Below, one piece after another: positions 46,386 to 58,800 of a stretch of 64,000 nt of DNA. Source of the stretch: Irpex lacteus (lineage: Eukaryota; Basidiomycota; Agaricomycetes; Polyporales; Irpicaceae); NCBI GenBank assembly GCA_001986395.2, contig MQVO02000024.1, positions 248,001 to 312,000 of the forward strand, written 5' to 3'. A model generated the notes under the pieces. That model did not search any database and was not told the DNA's origin. It was given only the letters and a program-made list of their open reading frames with translations. Position 1 is the first letter of the stretch; the number at the start of each line of letters is the position of its first letter. Both the position numbers and the translations under genes were made by a program.

Positions 46386-48788
46386 TTGTCTCCTCCGTCG
46401 ACCTACGAAAATTGTACCCGCGAAATCTGCCCTGATCCGGCGTACCAGCGATGCCACATAAGCGCTTCGCACCTGGTGCCGGGAACCTGGCACTCTTACA
46501 AGGACCTTCAGGTGCACGGTGGCGACGCCGTGAACATGCTTGTCCGGTGGATGCGCCACAAACTTCTCCACGGGTACCGCCACCTACATACTGCCAGTGC
46601 TATGTATTTCAAGAGGCCATACGAAATCTTTTCGAGTATCCCTCCGAACCCTGCTCCTTGGGCGCAATCCCGTGTCCCACCTACATCGACAATTCAACCA
46701 GCGCCGCTTTCCCCTCCTCAGTGGGCATGGAAAGAATGCACTACTAGTATCTCAAAGGAGCCACTTGAATATCTTGAGTGTGCTCTTCGCCGTACTTACC
46801 AGCAGAAGATTACATGGCCGACGGACGAGTCTCATCTATCAACGTACGTAGCACCTCATGGTTGATATAGAGGCATAAATGATATTGGATAGACTCCCTG
46901 CCGACCAATACTTGGAACCCTTCCTCCAACCGTTGACCAGCCTGTTTACGCTGTATGCGCCTCATGCACTGCCATCACCGGTTGCTTGTATAACCGTTGA
47001 CTACGGAGACTGTGAGCATTCAGTTCTTCTACATCTATGCCTGTCTAATCGAACTCTCTCGCGTGGATAGCAATAAAAGGAGTCACGTACCGCTCAGATC
47101 CACTTGGCCTGTCTATCCTGCTACCAATAGTCATATCACTTGTGCGTTCATTATACTACCTTCTTCCTATCTCCTGTTCTGACAGTGTCGTAGCCAGATG
47201 CTTTTGACGATGAAGGAACACCAACTTCGCGAACGTTCTTGGCCGTTTCCAGGGTACTTGAGCACAACGAGATTGCACTTACTATAATCGTCACCGATTT
47301 CAAGAACATCGCTGTGTTCAAACCTCCACCGCCCGACGAAGACTCCAGCGCAGCACTCTTCGAACGGATTGAGACTTCCCAGCCATTATTGGCGTTGCGT
47401 GCACTTACCTTGGCGCACATCCGCGAAAACGTCAGTGGCTGGGTCTTTGCTTTCGAACCCGCCGACGCGGAAGAAGACGAGGGCAATCTTATTCTGCCCG
47501 AGGGACCACCAATCGATCCGCGTCAGCCTCTCCTGTCGGATGAAGAAGTCTTTGCCTCGCATCAGAGGGTTTCAGACTTTGACGGTGTAACTCTGGTCAG
47601 GGACCGCTCCAGGGCGCTGCAGTTCTTCAGGTGGCGTCGATACATCCACCAGCACTGTCCCAAACTTGTTACGCATCCACACGATATAGTCGTCGCTACC
47701 ACACGGGATACTCATTCCCCGCCACCGCCACCTCTCTACCCATTCGAACTTTCAGAGCTCCCATCCGAAACCCTTGCACACGTCAACGCCACACGACGCA
47801 AATCACCCTTAGCTTCCTCCGGTATCGAAGACAGGTTCATGCAGAGCAGGACGTTCACACTCGAAATCGACGGTGTCATCTCTGAAGGATCGAAAGCAAG
47901 CATGTGCTCCGTCTTCCGATGCCATATCACGTCCATTGACGGCACACCCGTGACGGCATCGCCAACTCTATGTCTGAAGCTATTCGATGACCGATTTCAG
48001 AGGGCCGCGGGTCTGGAGGAAGACGAGGAGGAGCTCGCGACGAACTACGGACACTATATGAAGCAGATCTTGGACGCTGATCTTCATGTTCTTGATGAGG
48101 CTTCGGCTTATGACAAGCTAAAGCCAGTACAAGGATCCATTGTCCCGTGGTTTTACGGTGCACATAAGGTGAGAGGCTTGCGTCCTTGCATTGCATTGGT
48201 GAAGTGACCGTTGACCTGGGGTCCTTAGTTCACCTTTGGGAATGGGATGTACCTGTACGGTATCCTCCTAGAGTATATCGAAGGCCGAAGCCTTTTAGAT
48301 ACCAACTTCTTCAAAGGCTTAAGCACGGAGAGACAGATTGCCACGGTCAGCTGCTCAAGCTCCCATTTCTTAGAGTTATTTGATGATTCTGAATTGGGCT
48401 CTTCTAGATTCGGAGCTGTCGTGAGGGCGTTCGTGTCCTTGACATCGCAGATATTGCCCAACGAGACTGGCACGGTGGTCAAGTGCTCATTCGCACTGAC
48501 CCGTCTACGAACCTTGACCACGCCGTGTTCGTTGACTTCGCCTCAGCCACTCAAACGCGCTGTATCGAAGAACCAAATGTTGTCGCCAATTATTCCGAGG
48601 TGTTGATGGTCTTGCGTCGTGCAGGTCTAGATCGTGAGTTGGTGTGGCAGCATTTCGGACTGCCAGATGATTGGGACGCTACCGCCTTCACGTTTTCTTC
48701 GACTAGTGGAGAGGAAGCAAGGTATGTACGGGCACGGGCTATGTTTCCGTGGATATCTTCACCCAATCTCTACCCTGAGACACAATAA
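46386..48788 (+). CDS. Divergent protein-kinase-like protein of unknown function
   Basis: Exons 46386-46843, 46893-46980, 47194-48168, 48229-48345 and 48408-48788 join in frame to 672 residues. The N-terminal half has no recognisable domain; it includes an acidic Pro-rich part and a PPPPP run. The C-terminal third resembles a kinase-like fold: LCLKLFDDRF (possible beta-3 Lys), a helix rich in acidic residues, the hinge-like MYLYGILLEYIEG, then AQRDWHGGQVL in the catalytic-loop position and VFVDFASA in the DFG position. The catalytic Asp is kept, while the usual His and Asn are Gln and DFG reads DFA. Related kinase-like proteins are common in Agaricomycetes and mostly uncharacterised. The first exon and its start are the weakest part: the donor after 46980 (gttgct) is poor, and the true start may lie within 46386-46843 or at 47194 or later. 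Confidence 0.55.
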
Positions 48789-49186
48789 ACTCGTATCATA
48801 GTCGTCTTGTTGTGTATATAAAATTGAACCATGCACAATGATCTAAGCCAGTGATAGTTATAAGGAAGAGTAAACAATGAAGAAGCATTGGAGTGTTGAG
48901 TTCTCCTCATTCTATGCCATCTCGTAGCCTCAAAGGGTCACACAGTGTCCAGATTTCGTTTGCAATCCGGGCTTGAATGGAATGCTGCGGTAGTACTAAG
49001 CGGACAGCCCCGAGCAAGGAAAATGGTTGCCTGATCAGGTCAAGGTCACGATCTAAAGGTTTCTCATTCAGCTAAGTAATAGACAACGTTGCCATCGTTG
49101 TCAGTACTGCAAGTGAAGCGTCTATCGCTAGTTCAAGTAATCAAAGGATACCACATCGATCATCTATCCCTCATCCTTTCCCGAGG
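48789..49186. other. Convergent 3' region
   Basis: About 400 bp between the stop codons of the kinase-like gene and the S10 peptidase gene. No gene is seen. Confidence 0.5.
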
Positions 49187-51688
49187 CTACACACCATCTT
49201 TCGAGTCCGCCGTGTCAAACGGCTGGTCCAGCACCCACCGCTCTACAATCTTTTTCACCAGTGCAGGCTGGTCTTTGACTACCTATATAGTCAAAGATCC
49301 TTCAGCCGTCAGCCGTCAGCATTTAAAGTTGTTGTCGATTACTCCACGAACAACGGACACAACTAAAGCGAAGAGCGAATGTTAGACTCTAGCACGCACC
49401 ATATGTCCACTCTCTTCTATGGCCACATACGTAAGTTGCCCTGCGCCCCCGCGCTCTTTTCCGGGAGGGTAAACGACCCGCACAGTAGCGTTCTCGCCTA
49501 TCCAGGGGAGGTCGGGTGCGGTGAGGAAGGCGGATTGAAGGGGGGTTTGGAGGAGATTGAGCTGCGATCGTGGATAAAAGAGAGAGAGTTGAAAAATTTG
49601 AGTTATAGTGCGAGTATCATGTGAAGAGAATTCGAGTGAATAGGTTGAGCTGACAAGGGAAGGGAAAGGGACGTACCATGGACAGCGTCCCCGGCCACGG
49701 ACAGTTGGCATCCAATTTGCCGACATAGTCTGTGAGAGGCGGTCGACAGGTCAAAGGAAATATCATAAGATAAGGACCGGGTATTACTTACGAAGCAACC
49801 TGACCCCTGCCTCCAACAACGGCGGGTACATCCAGTGCGCAGGCTGAACTCTGTCCTTGATATCAGTACATCAAACTATCGCGAGAGAAACTGTGTTTGA
49901 AGACGTACATATCTCCTGCCTTGATGAAATCCCTGTGTACTTCCTTGTTCACGCTGGAGAAGTTCAGATGAGCAGGTACGCCGAGTCTTTCCTTCGTCAC
50001 GGGGTTGTTCAGAAACGCAGAGAGCCACTCTGCTTCAGGGAGACAGTCTGCTAGAGTTCCGTTACACTACCGACCACTAGGTCAGAACAAATTTCAAGTC
50101 TAAAACTATCAAATAAGTAGATTATCACTACTCACTCGCACGTTGACATTCTCATACGCCCGCCCATCCAACTTCTGCAACTGCGTCTCCTGACATAGTT
50201 CATTCGCTCTCACCCGCCTCTCCAGCACATCCGGATCCTGGTACACCAGCCGTATCGCATCAAGGCAAACAGGCAGACGGGGATACAAGTTCGAGCAGAC
50301 GGTAGAGTTGTAGAGGTCTGAGAGGGTGCAGCGGTAGTGGAGAGACCAGGTATAGTGCGAAAGGGCGTCGGTGTGTGGGTTGCTGAGCATGATGGAGTTG
50401 AGATTGATTGGTACCTTTGTCGAGGAAGTGAGGAGCCTAGGGGAAGATGCGAGGGCGAGGTTGGATTCATGGATGACTGTGTGGGATGTATGTCTGGAGG
50501 GTATGATCGGATGTAAGATTTCAAGTTGGATTGAGGTGGTAGAGAGTGTGTGTACGCACCCCGCCGTATGAGCCTCCTGAGAGAATAAGAGGGTTTCTAC
50601 ATGACCGAAGTTGGCCATGAGTCGTCATGGGATACATGGGACAAACTCCGAGTTAAAATACATACCCTACTATGTGGGGAAACAGCACGTAGAACTTCTG
50701 CAAGAAATCGTGAACGTCGTATGCTGCTTCACGAGAGTTGTGAACTCGAGGGCCATAGGAGAAGCCGACGTTCACTGGCTATGGAAGTACGTCAAGCCAA
50801 ATATTATCAACATCCTAAAGTCGTAAATCTGGACCAGCGGAGATGGAGGGTGAACTTACATGGTCTAGGGCGATAAGGTTGAACTTCTCTGTCCATGCGT
50901 GTGGGTTGGGCTCGGTAGTTGCATTCTTGGTGAGCTTACAATGCGACTCTGTCGTACAAAGCCAGCGAGCTTAGTCTTGTGAACATATATTATGCGATTA
51001 AAACCAGGCATATCTTGGAGAAATAGGACGTACGTCCTATCAGCGTGTTCAGCAATCCGCTGACTCCCGGGCCACCGCCCATAGTCAATCTGTAGAACAT
51101 ACCAATAACAAGAGCACAGTAACATCATGTTAGCACGAGGGTAGCAGAATATAGATCGTCAGCGCGGACATTACTGGTGCAGACTTGTTACCATCCTGTG
51201 CTTCGAAGAACCTAATGAATATTTGCTGGTCAGCGATAATGTACGCATGTTAAACAGCGCGCAATGTGCTATCACAATTTCGGGGCTCAACCAAGACAAG
51301 TGATTCAGAGGACGTACCAAAAGAAAGATCTCTTTGGAGTATCTTCAGAGTCTCCGTTGAGGCCTATGTAGCCGGAATACGAGACCGCTTTGGTACCTGG
51401 ACGGGTGTACATCCCTTCGCACAGGGGATCTGACTTGTCATCGAGGCCATGGGTTCTAAGTTTCCAATAGAACGCTTCCGGTCGATCTGAAGCTGTGGAG
51501 TGACGGAAGAGCTGTAGGAAGAATGTACTCGTGTGCGGTATGTATAGCAAGACAAAGAATGTCCCAAGAACGAGAAGAACCGTGAGCTGTCGATAGTTTA
51601 TTCGAGTTCTCAATGCGACAACTTTGGAGTTCTTGGTCTCGCTTGATAACTGTGACCCTTGTTCGTTAGCATCTTTGGAATATACCAT
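49187..51688 (-). CDS. Serine carboxypeptidase-family (S10) protein with N-terminal membrane anchor
   Basis: Predicted secretory-pathway alpha/beta-hydrolase of peptidase family S10. After ~35 polar residues comes a single hydrophobic span (QLTVLLVLGTFFVLLYIP), so a type II membrane protein is likely. Exon 1 is 51318-51688. Later exons give FFWFFEAQDGN, GGGPGVSGLL, ATTEPNPHAWTEKFNLIAL (then DH), PVNVGFSYGP and SGGSYGG (nucleophile Ser, about 50560-50575). A disulfide-rich insertion follows (CTLSDLYNSTVCSNLYP), then VGKLDANCPW with the candidate Asp and ESGHMV with the candidate His. The catalytic triad is therefore present. The stop is at 49187-49189 after DTADSKDGV. The usual NGGPG and GESYGG boxes read GGGPG and GGSYGG, which removes residues that bind the substrate C-terminus in carboxypeptidase Y. 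Several internal exons are short and their borders only partly resolved. Confidence 0.8.
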
Positions 51689-52249
51689 ACTAATAGTTGA
51701 TGATGGTGGTGGTACGAAGGAGAGATTCCACAAAGCGCCGAGCAAAGCACTTGCTTTTCACGATCATCTTCCGCGGTTTAAAGCTGACAGCCACATGTAC
51801 AGGCTCACATTGGGCTCACAACTGGGTTTTCCAGTTACTGTGTTATCTGCAATCGTATCCTCTGAAACAACTCACGGACAAGCTCAATACCGGGCGGCGT
51901 TTGGCCATGTCAGCAATCACATATTTGACTGGACATCGCCGCCGGTGATGATAGGCAATAGAACACTCAGCTCTACCATCACTATTTACCGCAGTATGTT
52001 GATAGGGGGATGGGCGGGTAACGAGGCTATGCGATCTGAGACACCAATTTCCGAGTCTTAGAGGCGTTGTACTTGGATGCCTGCCTTATCTAGAGAGTTG
52101 GCGGAAGACCCGATTACAGCGAGATTTCATATCGATCACTAGCCCTGTACAGCTTTACCCTCCCAACCTCTTTCCACCTCTCAACTCGGCTTGTCTCTTC
52201 CCCTCATCTTCCCCTCTCATCTCACCGTCGTTGCTCCTAGACAACAACC
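51689..52249. promoter_or_regulatory. Divergent promoter region of the S10 gene and SLT2
   Basis: About 560 bp between two divergent start codons. The last ~100 bp before the SLT2 ATG are strongly C/T-rich (cctctcaactcggcttgtct and similar), typical of a fungal transcription start region, and the start context is accATG. Confidence 0.5.
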
Positions 52250-54174
<1,925 letters not shown>

Positions 54175-55246
54175 AAGTGATTCGGTTTTTTGACTCGAGA
54201 TAGTTGAGGACAGGACAGGATGGAAGGATGGAATGAGCGCGAACCGTCAAGAAAAAATCGAGAGTCGATACTGTCGTTTGATTAGTTGTATCTTTAGGTG
54301 GCTCGATGCAGAGGTTACTACTTATTATTGAGATCGCCACGCACTGTGTGTACCGTAGTGGATTTTGGTGTCGGTTTGCATTATTTATCAGTGAATTACT
54401 CCATTCCTTTACGCATGTCTGCTTCAGTTACAATTTTTTTCTAATAGGCTTCATTTGCACTTCAAATTGTTTCTTACGATCGGATTCCGCTCTTATTCCA
54501 TTTCATTCCGCCTTACCTTGCTTTCAGATCGCTTTTCCCGACGTTCTCCCGCTCCCCTCCGTCTATTGCATAGCCCGCTTTTGAATAAGTCCGGCTCAGC
54601 TCTTAGAAGTGATTTTTCAGGCCCCGACGAATACTCGATCGTGTATTTTCCCCTGCCTGCTTTATTCTTCCGTTCTCGCGTGGCATGCTTCTGGGGTCCT
54701 CGCCCCTCTTCCCGTTCTCTTTTTCGCCATACCTCTCCCACTGTTGTCCTCCCTTCTTCATGCCATATCGATGCATCATGCTCATGCTCATCCTTTCATT
54801 GCCCTTCCACCGTGCTGTGTTGTACTTTGGGAATTGACTGATCTCTCGCTGATCGGGACCCCAGACCACTCCCGTGCGCTTAACTCCCTGTACTGCTCAC
54901 ATGCACATCTCACTCTGTTCCTTCTGGTTTTCACTACTTATCGTTCTCTCCTCTGACGTTGCACTACACACGCACTCTCCAGTGAAGCTTCTTACTACAT
55001 AAATTCTTTGTTGGCTACGTTTACCTGGCTTCGCGGGCTGAAGCGAAGCGCGGCAACCCTTGTTAGAATTATCGATGAGCAGGATCGTAATATGACTAAG
55101 TAATCTCATGGATCGTCGAGAAGGTAGTAAGTGATAATCATTTACTACCTGCACAGGCCACTCGATTCAAGTTTGAACGTATCGGTGCTTTCTCTCGAGC
55201 AACCATCTCGCAGTAAATCTTAATCTCATCAACTCATTGTCAAACC
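54175..55246. other. 1.07-kb region downstream of SLT2
   Basis: The plus strand from about 54370 to 54960 is markedly pyrimidine-rich, with many open but domain-free frames. It may be a long SLT2 3' untranslated region or part of the promoter of the DUF952 gene at 55247. No gene is supported. Confidence 0.45.
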
Positions 55247-55705
55247 ATGTCATCCGAGTCTGAACCCACCACTCACCCAGAATCCCTCCCAGAATACATC
55301 TACAAACTCATCCCCCACACATCCGCGCCACCCCTCCCACCAGCACCCCTCCCAGACGCACTACCCATCAGCACCCTCGACCAAACCTCCGGCTTCATCC
55401 ACCTGTCCACTGCCCCTCAAGTGCTCGGCACGCTTGTCCATTTCTTCACGGACGACCCGAGAGTGTACGTCCTCCGCATCCCTTACGCGAGAGTTCAGAA
55501 GGACATCAGGTGGGAAGACCCGAAGGGAGAGGTATGTGGAGATCGGCCGGGAGAGGGGAGGTTTCCCCATTTGTATAATGGGTTGAAAGTTGGGAGGGAG
55601 GAGGTTGATGGGGTTGTTATTTGGGAACGGGGAGAGGGAGACGAGAGGAAGGGGTGGGAGGAGGTGGTGAAGAAGGCGGAGGACGGTGGCTGGTTGGTGT
55701 ACTGA
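55247..55705 (+). CDS. DUF952-family small protein
   Basis: Intronless 152-residue protein. The sequence fits the DUF952 pattern: an IYKLIP start, then SGFIHLSTAPQVLGTL, a hydrophobic VYVLRIPY strand, IRWEDPKGE, and FPHLYNGL before a final acidic helix. DUF952 proteins are small cytosolic proteins related in fold to ADP-ribosyltransferase-like domains, with no firmly assigned activity. The N-terminal 40 residues are Pro-rich. Start ATG at 55247 has no better alternative. Confidence 0.8.
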   Translation: MSSESEPTTHPESLPEYIYKLIPHTSAPPLPPAPLPDALPISTLDQTSGFIHLSTAPQVLGTLVHFFTDDPRVYVLRIPYARVQKDIRWEDPKGEVCGDRPGEGRFPHLYNGLKVGREEVDGVVIWERGEGDERKGWEEVVKKAEDGGWLVY

Positions 55706-55850
55706 TCACACCAGGATTGAAATCTGTAAGCACACCCAGGACGCGAACGCAAATCGAGCGGATAATGGGCGAAAGCGTTTCTATATCACAACGCAAGAGA
55801 GTCATTGCATTATGTAGGCGAAGAAGAAAGAACGTATTCTACAGATACAT

Positions 55851-58800
55851 TCAATTGCTTGTGAGACGATGATGATGGATGCGACGAAAGCTTGTATACG
55901 TGCACGGATGGAGAGTCCACGCAGAACTGCCGAGTGTAGGCGTAGAAGGATTGCAGAGCAAGATGCAGAGATAAAAATAAAAGAGAAGAAAGAAGTGAGA
56001 GACGCAGAGAAGAAAATTCAGAGTGAGAGCGAAAGAAAGATTGAGAAGGAATCGTAGGGTACAGTATCCTGCGCGATAAACCCAACAATATAAGAGGAAG
56101 AAGAAAGAAACTAATGCAACACTTGGTTTAAATACACGGGGGACGTAGAGGCATTGCGATTCGTTAACTTCGTGGTGGGGTCGCCGTTGTTGTGTATGCG
56201 GCACAGGCGATTGCACGCGAGTGGTAGGTTTACTAGCCTGTGGTGGAGGCGCGGCGGGAGAGGCAGACCGTTCCTGCGGCTGCTGAGGCAAAGAGCTGGC
56301 TTTGCGTTTCTTCATCTCCTCCTGGCGTTGCCACGTGCATACAGCCCACAAAGGGTTCACCGGTATCCGACCCACGATTGATCGTAGCACGCTTAGCCTA
56401 CACATGACGGTCAATTAATTCAAAAGAAATGAACGAAAAGACGCAAGGATGGTACATACCATCGTTCTTTCTCTTCATCCGTATCAGTGTAGAACGTGAT
56501 CTCCTCCTTGTTGTTAAAGACCAGTCTGAACGACCTCTCGACTCCAGACGGTCCGTCATGATCGATATACCGGCCGCTCCTGCCAGACACCGCAGAGTCA
56601 GGGCTGCGCACGTCATGATCTGGCTCTTCATCGTCTTGAACCGCAACGGCTTTCTTAAGGTCAATCGTGGTGATCGGCTTTCGCGTGATGTCGTTGTACG
56701 CAATCATACTGGCTCCGACGATACGAACTTGTCGTCTGCGCCATGTCTATACCACCGAGCATGAGAAAAATGGATGTATGCAAAGACAAAAGGGCGACTT
56801 ACACCACCACAATCCCCACCGTACTGCGTAAGCGTGCCCTCATAATACGTAATCTTATGCCACTGCATCGCATTGAGACCGCGCCTACACTCCTCCAAAC
56901 TCTGCGGGAGCTGGTCCGGAGGAACACCAGGCAACGGCGGCAACCTGAAAATCTGCAATACAAGCTCACCGACCTGCATCACCTTGGGCGGCGCCGACGC
57001 TTGCGACTTCTGCCCGATCAACGGGAACGACGTCTCGAACAGCTGCGTGTCGCACCGTCTGGCGATATCAGAGAAGCGGATGAACGCTTTCGCCAGCTGG
57101 CCCTCGGCTGTTAGGTACCGTGCTAGGTTCTCTTGAAGGCGATGTTGTGGTGGTGGGGCCTCGACGACTGGAGGTGGAGGAGGAGCTTTGATGGCTTTCT
57201 TCTGACCTCCGAAGAAACGGCTCATCCCGCCTCTGCTAGTAGGCGGAGGTGGAGGAGGGGCTGCTTTCACGGGAGCTGGGCGCGGCGGTGGCACGTTGGC
57301 CTTGAACTGGTCCTTGATGTGCTGATCCATTCTAACATTGATAAGTAGAGTAAATTCGAGCTTGCTATGCTCCACGCTATAGAGAAAATGAGTGAATGAC
57401 TATCAGTTTAAGAAACGTTGGAGACCCACAGCTCGAACTCCTGGTTGATCTGGCACTCTGGAGCAAGAGTAACCGGAGGCGTCGTCACATAATGGATCCC
57501 ATTGTTCAGCGTGCAAGTAATAGCCGTTTGTCGCTGCGGGATAGGAACATCGAGTTTCCTCATCCCGACCACTATCAAAGACGATAAGCATATCATAATC
57601 CACTAACTCATACCATACCATACATACCTTTGACAAACACCTTCCCATGAGCTTTGCCTGACGTGTCCTGCGCCCTAAGCTCCTTAAGCTCCTTAGCGTA
57701 CTCGTTCTATAATCACAATCACATAACACAATCACCAAACACGTCAGTCAGACACACCCTGTATCTCGATCAAAAACAGGGAAGAGAACTAACCATATCG
57801 GAGGGCCGACGAACAGTTCGCCACGCCTTGCCCGAGTCAACGTCCCCGGCAGATCCCACATGCGTCACCTTGTCCTTCGCAGCACTAGCGTAGATAGTCT
57901 CTGGCCTTTCTCGAACGTGGTACTTCTGCAAAACAAAGAAACAACGAAACAGACAATGAGCAATTCACCACCACCACAGATTTGAGACGTGAGATGTGTC
58001 ACAAGAAAGCACGGAAAAAAGGAGACCACGCACCGTATGGTTCGGCCCCTTCAGCCTTCTCAGCTCACGATCAATACTATCCGCCAAAAGATCCTCCTCC
58101 TCAATCCCCAAATCATCCAACAACCCCCCGCTCCCACTCCCTCCACTCCCCCCACTTCCACTCGCACCCAACCCACTACCAACCATCAACGTATCCGCCC
58201 TCTTCCTCCTCACCGCGCTTCTCCCTCCCACCGCTGCTCCCACTCCGCCAGTCGCATCTCCCGTACTCTTACTTCTCCTTCGATTAGGCCGAAGCACAGA
58301 GATCTGCCTAACAGGTGCAGGCGGCGTATACTCCACGCTCATATCGACACTCATATCGACACTCGTCTCAGCATCGACACTAGGCTCCTCGTAAAACCCT
58401 TCCTCGCGCTGTTCGCGTTGGCGCTGTTTCATAGCTTTGATGAGTTGTTCGCGGGTGGGGATGGTGATGGATGGTTGGGGGCTTGTTGCTCGTGCTGGAG
58501 GGGCGCTGGCAGGTGGTTGGAGCTGGGGTTTGGAAGTGGGACTTGGGACGCGAGGGGCGGGGGAAGGTGCGTTCCCAGTAGGTTGAGGACTCAAGAAGCC
58601 AGCGTCCAGGAGGGAGTCAGGGCGTCGGCCAGCACCAAGTCCAGATGCAGGACGTTCCATCGCCTTATCTTCACCCTCACCTTCACCGTCCACATCCATC
58701 TCACCACCACCATCCTTCTCGTGCCCACCAGCCTCACCAGAAGAGCCCTCGCCCGCAGAAGACCCAGGCAACGTAAACATCCCAGCCTTAACCCCCTCCG

